DNA from: Minisyncoccota bacterium
GTDB taxonomy: Bacteria; Patescibacteriota; Minisyncoccia; Minisyncoccales; CG1-02-41-26
Assembly: GCA_028715435.1 (NCBI GenBank)
Contig: JAQURU010000015.1
Coordinates: 1 to 13,665 of the forward strand
Reading direction: 5' to 3'
DNA length: 13,665 nt
Shown piece by piece: positions 6,030 to 13,492 of the stretch (position 1 is the first letter of the stretch; each line of letters begins with the position of its first letter). The notes beneath the pieces were generated by a model, which made no database searches, had not been told where the DNA came from, and saw nothing but the letters and a program-made list of their open reading frames with translations. Position numbers and translations under genes: made by a program.

Positions 6030-6404
6030 ATGTCAGAAGAGAGAAAGGGAATCGTTATAGTAGAGTCTGATAGGATGCTTGGTGGTATTATTACCGCCAT
6101 ACTAAATGCCTTTGGTTTTTTTACCATGAACTTTTCCAGTGTTGATAAACTTTATTCAATAATTGGAGTAGTTCTGGAGTGTAATTTGGTTATTATAAAT
6201 ACTTATAACATCCAAGGAGCTTTGGAGGTAAAAGAAGATCTTCATAAAAGGAGCGGAGGTAAATTGAAATTCATCGCTACATGTCCAAAAGGAGACCCGA
6301 TGCAGCAAAATTGGGAAAGGTATGGGTTTATTGGTTGCTTTGAGGAGAGTCTTGTAATTGATACAGATGTCTTACAAGATGAAATTTTACCACTGGTAGC
6401 TTAA
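6030..6404 (+). CDS. Degenerate stand-alone receiver (pseudo-receiver) protein
   Basis: This 124-residue protein fits the receiver (CheY-like) fold: a beta-1 strand GIVIVESD, a helix starting MLGGIITAIL, a beta-3 strand NLVIIN, and a beta-4 strand KLKFIATC. The chemistry is altered. The usual phospho-accepting Asp at the end of beta-3 is Asn57, and the conserved Lys after beta-5 is replaced in CFEESL. Glu12/Asp14 and Thr84 remain from the acidic pocket and switch. It probably cannot be phosphorylated in the classical way and may act as a fixed-state partner or decoy (inference). Start ATG 6030 is set by AGGAGGT six bases upstream. A normal receiver gene follows after 18 bp, in the same transcript. 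No output domain is attached. The fold assignment is fairly secure, the role unknown. Confidence 0.7.
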   Translation: MSEERKGIVIVESDRMLGGIITAILNAFGFFTMNFSSVDKLYSIIGVVLECNLVIINTYNIQGALEVKEDLHKRSGGKLKFIATCPKGDPMQQNWERYGFIGCFEESLVIDTDVLQDEILPLVA

Positions 6405-6422
6405 GTTCTGGAGGGATTTGAA

Positions 6423-6806
6423 ATGGCAAAAAGAATTTTAATGATGGAGGATGAAAAAGACCTTCACAATATCTATCGTGAAATGTTAGAATGTTTGGGA
6501 TATGAGGTAGATATTTGTTTTGACGATATTGAGATCATGGAAAAGATAGGATCTTCCTCGGATTTTGATTTATTTATTTTTGATCTACAGTATAAATCAG
6601 GCGATGTTCTATTCGATATAGCTGACGAGGTTTTAAAAGAGATTAGGGAAATGGGGATATCCACCCCAGCTGTTTTAATGAGCGGTAGTCCTGGTAATCC
6701 AAAGTTTGTTAACTACGATAAGCATGGTTTTATTTTAGCTATTGAGAAGCCATTTAATCTCGACAAACTCGCTGAGGTTTTAAATAGAGCTTTTCCATCA
6801 CAATAG
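6423..6806 (+). CDS. Stand-alone response-regulator receiver (CheY-like)
   Basis: This 127-residue single-domain receiver has all key residues: acidic pair Glu9-Asp10 in MMEDEKD, phospho-accepting Asp54 in LFIFDLQ, Ser87 in VLMSGS, and Lys109-Pro110 in IEKPF. It would accept phosphate from a histidine kinase and signal by protein contact, since no DNA-binding or enzymatic output is present. GGAGG (6410-6414) lies eight bases before the ATG, a good SD. It follows the degenerate receiver by 18 bp; the two are about the same length and could be diverged duplicates, but sequence similarity between them is low by eye. No histidine kinase is in the window, so the signal is unknown. A terminator shared with the convergent DedA gene lies 36 bp downstream. 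Confidence 0.85.
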   Translation: MAKRILMMEDEKDLHNIYREMLECLGYEVDICFDDIEIMEKIGSSSDFDLFIFDLQYKSGDVLFDIADEVLKEIREMGISTPAVLMSGSPGNPKFVNYDKHGFILAIEKPFNLDKLAEVLNRAFPSQ

Positions 6807-6841
6807 AGGATTATATATAAAAAGCAGGGGGAGAAAAATAT

Positions 6842-6880
6842 AGGGCATCAATCAATAGATTTGATGGCCCTTTTTCTTTT
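6842..6880. terminator. Bidirectional terminator between convergent operons
   Basis: Stem AGGGCATCAA (6842-6851) with TTGATGGCCCT (6861-6871), one bulged base, 9-nt loop. On the plus strand TTTTTCTTTT follows. On the minus strand the AAAAA at 6834-6838 supplies a T-run. The DedA stop codon (6848-6850) is inside the stem, so one element ends both transcripts. Confidence 0.75.
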
Positions 6881-7471
6881 ACGTTTATAGATAAAGATAA
6901 TTACAGCGATTATTATGGCTGTTAAAAAAATATAGTCCAGATATTTAGTGTATTGCTCAAGTTTGGGCCAGTTTTCACCAAGCAGATAGCCTAAAAAGAT
7001 AAAAATTCCGTTCCAAATTAAAGCGCCTAAAATTGTTACTAAAGAAAACTTATTAAAATTCATCTTAGCCCCTCCAGCTGGCAAAGCGCCAAGCTGGCGG
7101 ATAATGGGAATAAATCGGCTGATAAAAATAGCTTTTGAGCCGTGCTTAGTGAAAAAACTTTCTGTTTTTTCAATGTCTTTTTGTTTTAAAAAAACATACT
7201 TGCCATATTTTAAAATAAAGGGCTTAAAACCAAAATAGCCAATTAAATAATAAGCCAAAGCGCACAAAAAACTGCCCAAAGCACTAATAATAATAGCTAT
7301 GCTAAAAGAAAAGGTTGTCTGGGCCACTAAAAATCCAGTAAAAGCTAAAATAACCTCGCTTGGGATAGGAAACACAATGCCTTCCAAAAACATAGCCAGA
7401 AAAACAAAAAAATATCCGCCCGAAGCGATTAAGTTGGTTATGTATTTAATAATAATTTCTGTTATTGCCAC
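6848..7471 (-). CDS. DedA-family membrane protein
   Basis: This 207-residue polytopic membrane protein of the DedA/SNARE-associated family contains FLEGIVFPIPSEVIL (about 28-42) with the conserved acidic residue and Pro-rich re-entrant segment. It also has FISRFIPIIRQLGALPAGGAKM (about 116-137), matching the family's F/G-R-x2-P-x2-R...AG signature, then GALIWNGIFIFLGYLLGENW. The C-terminus is strongly basic (YKRKRKRAIKSID). Several DedA proteins are now linked to undecaprenyl-phosphate recycling or phospholipid flipping and to membrane stress; which applies here cannot be told. The start is GTG at 7471, four bases after the stop of the upstream permease gene, with no better start nearby. It is the last gene of the export operon; whether it helps the exporter is unknown. 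Confidence 0.9.
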   Translation of the reverse strand: MAITEIIIKYITNLIASGGYFFVFLAMFLEGIVFPIPSEVILAFTGFLVAQTTFSFSIAIIISALGSFLCALAYYLIGYFGFKPFILKYGKYVFLKQKDIEKTESFFTKHGSKAIFISRFIPIIRQLGALPAGGAKMNFNKFSLVTILGALIWNGIFIFLGYLLGENWPKLEQYTKYLDYIFLTAIIIAVIIFIYKRKRKRAIKSID

Positions 7472-7475
7472 TTTT

Positions 7476-8714
7476 TTATTCGTATCTTAGGGCCTCAATA
7501 GGAGATTTTTGAGAAGCAGCTCTGGCAGGATACAGCCCAAAAACAAGGCCAACAAACCCAGAAACCCCTAAACCCAGAAGAATAGCTTGCAAAGATACAG
7601 TGAATTGCCAGTTAGAGCCAATAACGCGACTTAAAATTAAAGAAGCAATAAACGAATAGGAAATTCCAAGGATAATGCCAATTACTCCGCCCAATAGAGT
7701 TAAAATAACCGACTCTAATAAAAACTGAGTTAAAATATTTTTAGTGGTGGCTCCTAAAGCCTTGCGCAAGCCGATTTCTCTTGTGCGCTCGGTTACAGAT
7801 ACAAGCATAATATTCATAATGCCAATACCTCCAACCACTAAAGAAATGGCGGCAATGGCTGATAAAAATATAGTTAAAACCGAAGTAACAGTGCCCACTC
7901 TTTGGGCAATATCCTCTTGAGTTGCCACTTGAAAATCGTCTTTTGAGGGGTCGGTTATATTATGGAGCTCTCTTAAAGTTGTTTTTATATCCTGCACGGT
8001 TTCAGGCACGACTTCTTCTGATTTGGCTTTAACAATAATTTCATGGTAATAATTCATTCCTGAAAGATACTTCTGGGCAGTGGAATAGGGGATAATAATT
8101 GAATTATCAACATCAAGCATGCCCACCTGGCCTTTTTTTGGGGAAATGCCAATGACTTTAAAAACCTTGCTTTTTATTTTAATATTTTGATTTAAAGCAT
8201 CTGAAGGGCCAAAAAGTTTGTTTTTCACTTCAGAGCCAATAACAGCAACTGATGCAAGCTGCTGGACTTGTTCGTCGGTAAAAAACTGGCCGGTTTCAGG
8301 GTAAACATCCACAATTTCTGCAATTAAACTAGCAGCTCCTAAAACCATAAAAGTATGCACTTCGGTTTCAAAACTAACTGGGGCCGATAAAACAACCATT
8401 GGGCTTAATTCTTCAAGGCCAGGAACATTAGAAGGGTTTTTTAAAGCCTCAACTTCACGATCTTTTAAAGAATCCGTAAACAAAGAGCTGAAAGCCGAAG
8501 GGCCTTGGCTTTCTCTTCCTGGCTCAATAATTATGGTGGCAGAGCCCAAGCCCCTAACTTGGTTTAAAATTAATTCTTGGGCGCCTTTGCCCAAAGACAT
8601 AATTAAAATAATAGAGGTAATGCCAATAACAATACCCAAAATAGTTAAAGCTGAACGGGACTTATTAACCCGCAAACCCTTGATTGCTGTTTTGAGAGAA
8701 TTTTTGAATGTCAT
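7476..8714 (-). CDS. MacB/FtsX-type ABC transporter permease
   Basis: This 412-residue permease has the MacB topology: TM1 at about residues 20-42 (LTILGIVIGITSIILIM), a large extracytoplasmic MacB periplasmic-core domain at about 45-270, and three C-terminal TM segments. Those begin with VLTIFLSAIAAISLVVGGIG, and then comes the FtsX signature RTREIGLRKALGATTKNI. It would work with the ABC ATPase encoded just upstream and the HlyD-type adaptor as a tripartite-like mechanotransmission exporter for peptides, toxins or lipoproteins. MacB of proteobacteria is a fused ATPase-permease; here the two are separate genes, as in many Gram-positive bacteria. The start overlaps the ATPase stop by 4 bp (ATGA), pointing to translational coupling. 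The substrate is unknown. Confidence 0.93.
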   Translation of the reverse strand: MTFKNSLKTAIKGLRVNKSRSALTILGIVIGITSIILIMSLGKGAQELILNQVRGLGSATIIIEPGRESQGPSAFSSLFTDSLKDREVEALKNPSNVPGLEELSPMVVLSAPVSFETEVHTFMVLGAASLIAEIVDVYPETGQFFTDEQVQQLASVAVIGSEVKNKLFGPSDALNQNIKIKSKVFKVIGISPKKGQVGMLDVDNSIIIPYSTAQKYLSGMNYYHEIIVKAKSEEVVPETVQDIKTTLRELHNITDPSKDDFQVATQEDIAQRVGTVTSVLTIFLSAIAAISLVVGGIGIMNIMLVSVTERTREIGLRKALGATTKNILTQFLLESVILTLLGGVIGIILGISYSFIASLILSRVIGSNWQFTVSLQAILLGLGVSGFVGLVFGLYPARAASQKSPIEALRYE

Positions 8715-9427
8715 TTAACGAATTCATCTTTACCTTTCCGCCTTTTTTCAACCTTTCTGTCGTTTTCTATTTCTCCGTCCATTAAAGTAATTATTCTTTG
8801 GGCATATTGGGCAGTATAAGTTTCATGGGTAATTAAAATAATGGTGTGGCCTTGGTCGTTTAGTTTTTCCACAATTTCCATAACAGCGCTCCCTGACTTT
8901 GAATCTAAGTTTCCAGTTGGCTCGTCAGCAAATATAATTTTTGGCTCATTGATTAAAGCCCGAGCAATTGCCACTCTTTGCCTTTCACCTCCTGATAACT
9001 GGGAGGTTAAGTGGTTTAATCTGTGCGATAAGCCAACTTGTTCAATAGCTTTTTTAGCCATTGAGGCCCATTTTGATTGGGGGGTACTGGAATAAAGCAA
9101 TGGAAGCTTTACGTTTTCTAAAACGCTTGTTCGGGGCAGTAAATTAAAAGATTGAAAAACAAACCCCATTTTTTCGTTTCGGACCTTGGCTGCCTCGTTA
9201 TCAGTGTATTCATTCAATTCTTTGCCGTCAAAAAGATAGTTGCCCTTGGTTTGCCTATCCAGAAATCCCAAGATATGCAATAGCGTGGACTTGCCCGAGC
9301 CCGATGGCCCCATTACTGCCACGAATTCTCCCTCTTTAACATCAAAAGACACCCCACATAAAGCGCGGGTTTCAGTTTCACCTTCGTTATAGGTTTTTTC
9401 AAGGTTTTTAATTTCAATTAAAGGCAT
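8711..9427 (-). CDS. ABC transporter ATP-binding protein, MacB/LolD type
   Basis: This 238-residue ATPase belongs to the MacB/LolD/FtsE-like group. Walker A is GPSGSGKST (40-48), the Q-loop lies near residue 92, the signature LSGGERQ is at 144-150, Walker B IIFADE at 164-169, the D-loop NLDS at 173-176 and the H-loop His201. All catalytic residues are present. It powers the neighbouring FtsX-type permease from the cytoplasmic side. Its start overlaps the stop of the adaptor gene by one base (TAATG) and its stop overlaps the permease start by 4 bp, so the three are one coupled operon. The C-terminus, after the fold ends, is a short highly basic and acidic tail (RKVEKRRKGKDE). Assignment is secure; substrate is not. 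Confidence 0.96.
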   Translation of the reverse strand: MPLIEIKNLEKTYNEGETETRALCGVSFDVKEGEFVAVMGPSGSGKSTLLHILGFLDRQTKGNYLFDGKELNEYTDNEAAKVRNEKMGFVFQSFNLLPRTSVLENVKLPLLYSSTPQSKWASMAKKAIEQVGLSHRLNHLTSQLSGGERQRVAIARALINEPKIIFADEPTGNLDSKSGSAVMEIVEKLNDQGHTIILITHETYTAQYAQRIITLMDGEIENDRKVEKRRKGKDEFVK

Positions 9428-11058
9428 TATTGTTTTTCAAAAGTTATTACTTTATCACCCTCGTTTATTCCGCTTATTATTTCCACATTGCCATCAGATC
9501 CCCGCAGGCCTAAAACAACCTCTGCTTCAGTTATTTTTTTATCTTGAACGATTTTTATAATTTTGTCGCCGTTTTTTGATATGATAGCGCGGTAGGGCAC
9601 AGCCAAAACATTTTCTTTTTGGGCGGTTAAAATTTCAATATTGGCTGTGAAGCCGGATTTTATCCGTTCATCTTTTTGGGTAAACTGCAAGGTTGTTTTA
9701 TAGGTTGCCACGCCTTCAAGCACTGTTTCAGCCGGGTCTATTTTAGTAACCTTAGCTTGAAATTTAACATCAGAGCCATAAGCATCCACAGTTACATTGG
9801 CAGTGTCGCCAATTTTTACTTTGGCAATGTCAGCTTCAGGAATATTAGTTTCAATTTCAAATTCTGCTTGAGAAATCAAAGACACTATTATTGCCCCGGC
9901 TTGGGCAATTTCTCCTGGCTTAGCTTCTTGTTTGGTAATAATGCCTGCAATCGGGGCTTTTAAAGTGGCTTTGGTTATTTGAGCTGAAATGTTATTCACA
10001 TTAGCTTGGGCTGCTTTAACCAAGGCCTCTTGCGCTTGAATTTGTTCGCTTGTGGCTCCTGCTTGCTTTAGTTCTAAGTTTTTTTGGGCGCTTTCCAAGG
10101 TATTTTGAGCGGCAGTGATGTTCTGCTGATTAGTTATTTTTTGGCTGGCTATTGATTGTTTTAAAGAATTCACGCTGTTTAAAGCAGTGTTAACATTTGT
10201 TCGGCCAGTATTAACATAACCCTTGTAAGTTGTAATAGCTGAACCCGATAAACCAGAAGCATTGCTTAGAGCGCTGTCAATTGTGTTTAGAAAATCATTT
10301 ATTAAATTTAAATCTGCTATTGCTTTGTTAAGGTAATTGTCTGCTGAATTATAGTCATTGGAACTGTTACCTGCCATTAATTTCAAGTCAGCCACTGCAT
10401 TGCCCCCTGTTACTCTTTTGCTTTGGCTGTCTATTGTTTGCTGGTAGTTTGAATAAAAAGTTAGCTGGGGATTATTAGTATTAGCGTTGGAAAATAATTC
10501 TTGGGTTTGTTTGTTAACAGCATCATCAGCTTTTACATAAGCGTCATTTAGGGTGTTTTTGATATCATCATAAAGATGGGCTAGATCCGAAAGGGCTTTG
10601 CTTTGAACATCCGCAAGAGCTTTTGTTGCATTATCAACACTGGTTATGGCCACACTTACTTCTTCGGGCCTAGTGCCGATTTGCAATTGGGCTAATTGAG
10701 CTTGCTGGCTTTCAAAATTAGCTTGAGCTTGAGCTAATTGAGCTTGGAGTTCGGACGTGTCCAAAGCCGCTAAAATTTGGCCTTCTTGCACTAAATCACT
10801 AACCTGCACTGGCACTGACTTTATTTTCCCGCCTCTTTCAAAAGCTAAGTCAACTGCTTGGCTTGGCCTTACTTTGCCAGTAACCGAAACTTCCTGCACA
10901 ACGGTTTGTTTTGCTGCGGTTATAAACTCATAAGGCAATGGTTTTCGCATTTGGCCAACAACTATGCCAGAGCCAATTGCTAAAACAATAATCACGCCCG
11001 AAAAAATGAGCCAAAACCTTTTCTTGTTTTGAATTTTTGGAAATTTAATTTTTTTCAT
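9427..11058 (-). CDS. HlyD/MacA-type membrane fusion (adaptor) protein with large helical insert
   Basis: This is the adaptor of the downstream ABC exporter. It has one N-terminal membrane anchor (residues 15-35) and a barrel-sandwich/lipoyl half near 55-100 (GKVRPSQAVDLAFERGGKI). Its partner half is near 365-395 (LKAPIAGIITKQEAKPGEI), followed by a beta-barrel and membrane-proximal domain to residue 543 (VPYRAIISKNG, GINEGDKVI). MacA proteins have about 370 residues; the excess sits in the hairpin region, where residues of about 105-125 and 315-365 look coiled-coil and about 145-315 form an Asn/Ser/Ala-rich, mostly helical insert with no recognisable motif. A promoter and terminator precede it; the ATG is about nine bases from the predicted transcript start, almost leaderless, with no SD. 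CPR cells are thought to lack a conventional outer membrane, so a TolC partner is not expected. Confidence 0.9.
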   Translation of the reverse strand: MKKIKFPKIQNKKRFWLIFSGVIIVLAIGSGIVVGQMRKPLPYEFITAAKQTVVQEVSVTGKVRPSQAVDLAFERGGKIKSVPVQVSDLVQEGQILAALDTSELQAQLAQAQANFESQQAQLAQLQIGTRPEEVSVAITSVDNATKALADVQSKALSDLAHLYDDIKNTLNDAYVKADDAVNKQTQELFSNANTNNPQLTFYSNYQQTIDSQSKRVTGGNAVADLKLMAGNSSNDYNSADNYLNKAIADLNLINDFLNTIDSALSNASGLSGSAITTYKGYVNTGRTNVNTALNSVNSLKQSIASQKITNQQNITAAQNTLESAQKNLELKQAGATSEQIQAQEALVKAAQANVNNISAQITKATLKAPIAGIITKQEAKPGEIAQAGAIIVSLISQAEFEIETNIPEADIAKVKIGDTANVTVDAYGSDVKFQAKVTKIDPAETVLEGVATYKTTLQFTQKDERIKSGFTANIEILTAQKENVLAVPYRAIISKNGDKIIKIVQDKKITEAEVVLGLRGSDGNVEIISGINEGDKVITFEKQ

Positions 11059-11073
11059 AAATTTTTATCTATT

Positions 11074-11082
11074 ATTATAGCA
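11074..11082 (-). promoter_or_regulatory. Extended -10 promoter of the export operon
   Basis: Read on the minus strand, TGCTATAAT (11082 to 11074) is a perfect extended -10 element; no good -35 is seen 16-18 bp upstream. It lies directly behind the terminator of the preceding gene. The predicted start near 11067 leaves about nine bases before the adaptor ATG at 11058, so the mRNA would be nearly leaderless. Confidence 0.65.
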
Positions 11083-11117
11083 CAAAAAAAGAAGATTGCA
11101 TTGGCTAACCTTCTTTT
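11083..11117 (-). terminator. Intrinsic terminator after the small membrane protein gene
   Basis: On the minus strand AAAAGAAG (complement of 11110-11117) pairs with CTTCTTTT (complement of 11087-11094) across a 15-nt loop region that adds a short TT/AA pairing. The T-run continues to about 11084. It separates the hydrogenase-side transcript from the export operon. Confidence 0.7.
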
Positions 11118-11134
11118 CTCTTGCAAAAAAAATG

Positions 11135-11662
11135 TTATTTTTTATAAAATCGGAGGAAGGTGAAGGCAATTATGCCACCCAGAAGTGCGGTGGCTAGCTG
11201 AGGCCAGGACATCATTTGAGCTGCTTTTTGGGCAATGGGCGAAGCTGAGCTTAGCTCTGGCTTTTGAGCAATTAAATTAATAACAATATAGCTGGTGGAA
11301 AATAAAAATAAGAACTTTAAAACACTAGCCCCAATAACACCAGCAGCAAAATGTTTTTCCTTAAGATAGGCAAAGCTTACAACCATAATAGTGTTGCTAG
11401 CCATTATAAACGGAACCATTGGGGCTAAAGGAGTTGGCAAAGTGCCAACTGACCAAGCAATCAAGCTTGGTAAAAGCCCAAGCATTATTCCTGCTTGAAC
11501 GCCCAAAAGGGCAGTGGCGATAAACAAGCAAGCATTAACAATTGGCCCGGTAATAGGCTGAAAGTGAAACAGCGGCGCCACTATGGACACAGTCAGTAGA
11601 ATAGCAAATTGCACTAACGAGGCAACAGTTTGTTTATTGAGAATTAATGCTTTGGTTTGCAT
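11135..11662 (-). CDS. Small polytopic membrane protein, resembling ECF-transporter S components
   Basis: This 175-residue protein has about five or six hydrophobic segments: residues 15-32, 40-75 (probably two), 82-98, 106-130 and 153-171, and a basic end (RFYKK). The Gly/Ala-rich stretches ALLGVQAGIMLGLLPSLIAW and TPLAPMVPFIMASNTIMV look like the substrate-binding S components of energy-coupling-factor vitamin/metal transporters, but I see no diagnostic motif, so this is a resemblance only. It lies 120 bp downstream of the [FeFe]-hydrogenase gene on the same strand and is followed by a terminator. That suggests it may belong to the hydrogenase transcript, perhaps bringing in a cofactor or metal or anchoring the enzyme (inference). 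There is no SD before the ATG at 11662. Confidence 0.75.
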   Translation of the reverse strand: MQTKALILNKQTVASLVQFAILLTVSIVAPLFHFQPITGPIVNACLFIATALLGVQAGIMLGLLPSLIAWSVGTLPTPLAPMVPFIMASNTIMVVSFAYLKEKHFAAGVIGASVLKFLFLFSTSYIVINLIAQKPELSSASPIAQKAAQMMSWPQLATALLGGIIAFTFLRFYKK

Positions 11663-11782
11663 AAGTAATGACCAATTAACCTAATTACTAATTTCTAAAT
11701 AAATCCCAATTATCCAATGATCAATTTGGCATTTGTTCATTAGGCATTATTTAGTAATTAGAAATTAGAGCAATTAGAAATT
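11663..11782. repeat. AT-rich iterated block with inverted symmetry beside the hydrogenase gene
   Basis: The 120-bp gap has no gene. It is built from variants of a short unit (CTAATT, CCAATTA, TCCAATGA, AATTAGAAATTAG). The left half contains CTAATTACTAATTTCTAAAT (from about 11681). The reverse complement of the right half (11751-11782) reads CTAATTTCTAATTACTAAAT, so the two ends are mutually inverted and also internally repetitive. No clear promoter or T-tailed terminator is visible. My recollection is that similar filler occurs between genes in other Patescibacteria genomes; I cannot verify that here. Confidence 0.6.
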
Positions 11783-13492
11783 TTATTTATACTTCGTATG
11801 ACAAATTTTCTTAATAATATCCGGATTGTTTAGAAAGTACTTGTAAACTTTTTGCAGTTCTGGGTTATCAAAAGATGTTCTTACTGTTTTGTGTTCGTCA
11901 ATGCTATAAAGAGCTTGAGCCCTTTTTGCTCTTATTTGAGCATTTTGGGGTAAGGGTTGCCCTCCTCCCCCAATGCACCCGCCAGGGCATGCCATCACTT
12001 CAAGGCACTGATACATATTCGATTCTACTTTTAATTGATCTAAAACAGTTTTGGCGTTTCCTGTGCCGTTTACGGCCGCCACATTTAAAACTTTGCCGTT
12101 TATTTCCACTTGGCTAACTTTTACGCCAGCTTGGCCCCGAACTTTGGGAAAATCAGTTCTGACATTTGGCACATTCAAAATTTTTGTAGCTGTTCTAATA
12201 GCTGATTCCATTACACCTCCCGAAGCTCCATAAATAACTCCTGCCCCTGATGGGTCACCAAAAGGATTGTCGGGCTTGCTTTGGTCGGGCGAAGTAAATT
12301 TAAGGGCAGCCAAATCAATACCGTGTTTTTTTAATAAATAAGCTAACTCTCTGGTGGTTAAAACATAATCAACCGGAGCCATTGTTTTGCCATTGTGTTT
12401 AAAGAGCATTTCTTTTCTTGTAATTTCGTATTTTTTAGCCACGCAAGGCATCACAGAAACCACTAAAATTTTCTCAGGATCAATCTTTTCCTTATTAGCC
12501 CAATAAGTTTTTATTAATCCACCCAGAATAATATGAGGAGGCCGGGCGGTGGCGATGTTGGGCACAAATTCTGGATAATATTTTTCCACGAATCTCACCC
12601 ACGATGGGCAGCAAGATGACATCAGTAAAGAGGGCTTGCCCGATTCAATTTTTTCCACCATTTCTTTGGCCTCTTCCAAAGTGGTAAAGTCAGCGCCAAC
12701 AGAAACATCGAACACATAATCAACCCCTAATTGTTTTATAGCGCCCACTAACTGGCCAGTTACAATTGTTCCTGGGGGCAGGTTAAATTCCTCACCAATG
12801 CTTGTTCTTATTGAGGGGGCAAATTGGAAAATAACAATCTTATTTTTATTATTTAAGGGTTCTTCAATTTGCTCAAATTCACTTTTGGCTTCAAAGGCGC
12901 CCACTGGGCAATGGGCAATACATTGCCCGCAAAAAATGCAAGATCGGCTTTCTATGGGGCACACTTGATGAAAATCATTCTTTTTTTCTAACCCTAAATA
13001 GCCAACTGCCTGTTGTTCGCAAGCTTCAATGCAGTTGCCACAGTCAATACATTTTGAAGAGTCAAAAACAACTGGGCCGAATTCAATAATTGGAAAATCT
13101 TTTTTACGGTCAGAAAATTTAGCTATGTCTGCCCCGATTTTTTTGGCTAATCTTAAAAGTTGGCAATTATATTGCAAAACACAGTCAGGGCACTCTTCTT
13201 TATGCTGGGAAAACAAAAGCTCTAAATTAGTTTTTCTTAGCTTGGCAATTTCTAAATTATCTGTTTCAATTTCCATTCCATCTTCAGCCACTGTTGAGCA
13301 GGAAGTTTGGGGGTTTTTAATGCCCTTGATATTAACCAAGCAAAGCCGGCAACTTGCTTTTGGGGTTAAGTCCGAGTGATAGCAAAGCGTGGGAATTTCA
13401 ATATTATTGTCTTTGGCAATTTCTAAAATCGTTTTGCCATAGTCAGCAATAATTTCTTTTCCATTAATAATAATTTTAATTGCTTTATTCAT
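11783..13492 (-). CDS. hydA: [FeFe]-hydrogenase catalytic subunit (group A, HydA/HndD type)
   Basis: This 569-residue enzyme makes or consumes H2. Domains in order: an N-terminal [2Fe-2S] domain (Cys37, 48, 51, 65); a His/Cys [4Fe-4S] site (His97, Cys101, 104, 110); a two-[4Fe-4S] domain (CIDCGNCIEAC at 148-158, CIFCGQCIAHCP at 185-196); and the H-cluster domain. There L1 is SSCCPSW (292-298), L2 is MPCVAKKYE (348-356) and L3 is EVMACPGGCIGGGGQP (498-513). All H-cluster cysteines and the proton-relay Cys294 are present; L1 differs from the usual TSCCPGW. A C-terminal small-subunit-like tail follows. The start overlaps the stop of a NuoF-like gene by 4 bp (ATGA), which points to an NADH-linked, possibly electron-bifurcating, complex of the HydABC/HndABCD kind. 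Maturases HydE, F and G are not in the window. The enzyme is expected to be cytoplasmic; no signal peptide is seen. Confidence 0.96.
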   Translation of the reverse strand: MNKAIKIIINGKEIIADYGKTILEIAKDNNIEIPTLCYHSDLTPKASCRLCLVNIKGIKNPQTSCSTVAEDGMEIETDNLEIAKLRKTNLELLFSQHKEECPDCVLQYNCQLLRLAKKIGADIAKFSDRKKDFPIIEFGPVVFDSSKCIDCGNCIEACEQQAVGYLGLEKKNDFHQVCPIESRSCIFCGQCIAHCPVGAFEAKSEFEQIEEPLNNKNKIVIFQFAPSIRTSIGEEFNLPPGTIVTGQLVGAIKQLGVDYVFDVSVGADFTTLEEAKEMVEKIESGKPSLLMSSCCPSWVRFVEKYYPEFVPNIATARPPHIILGGLIKTYWANKEKIDPEKILVVSVMPCVAKKYEITRKEMLFKHNGKTMAPVDYVLTTRELAYLLKKHGIDLAALKFTSPDQSKPDNPFGDPSGAGVIYGASGGVMESAIRTATKILNVPNVRTDFPKVRGQAGVKVSQVEINGKVLNVAAVNGTGNAKTVLDQLKVESNMYQCLEVMACPGGCIGGGGQPLPQNAQIRAKRAQALYSIDEHKTVRTSFDNPELQKVYKYFLNNPDIIKKICHTKYK

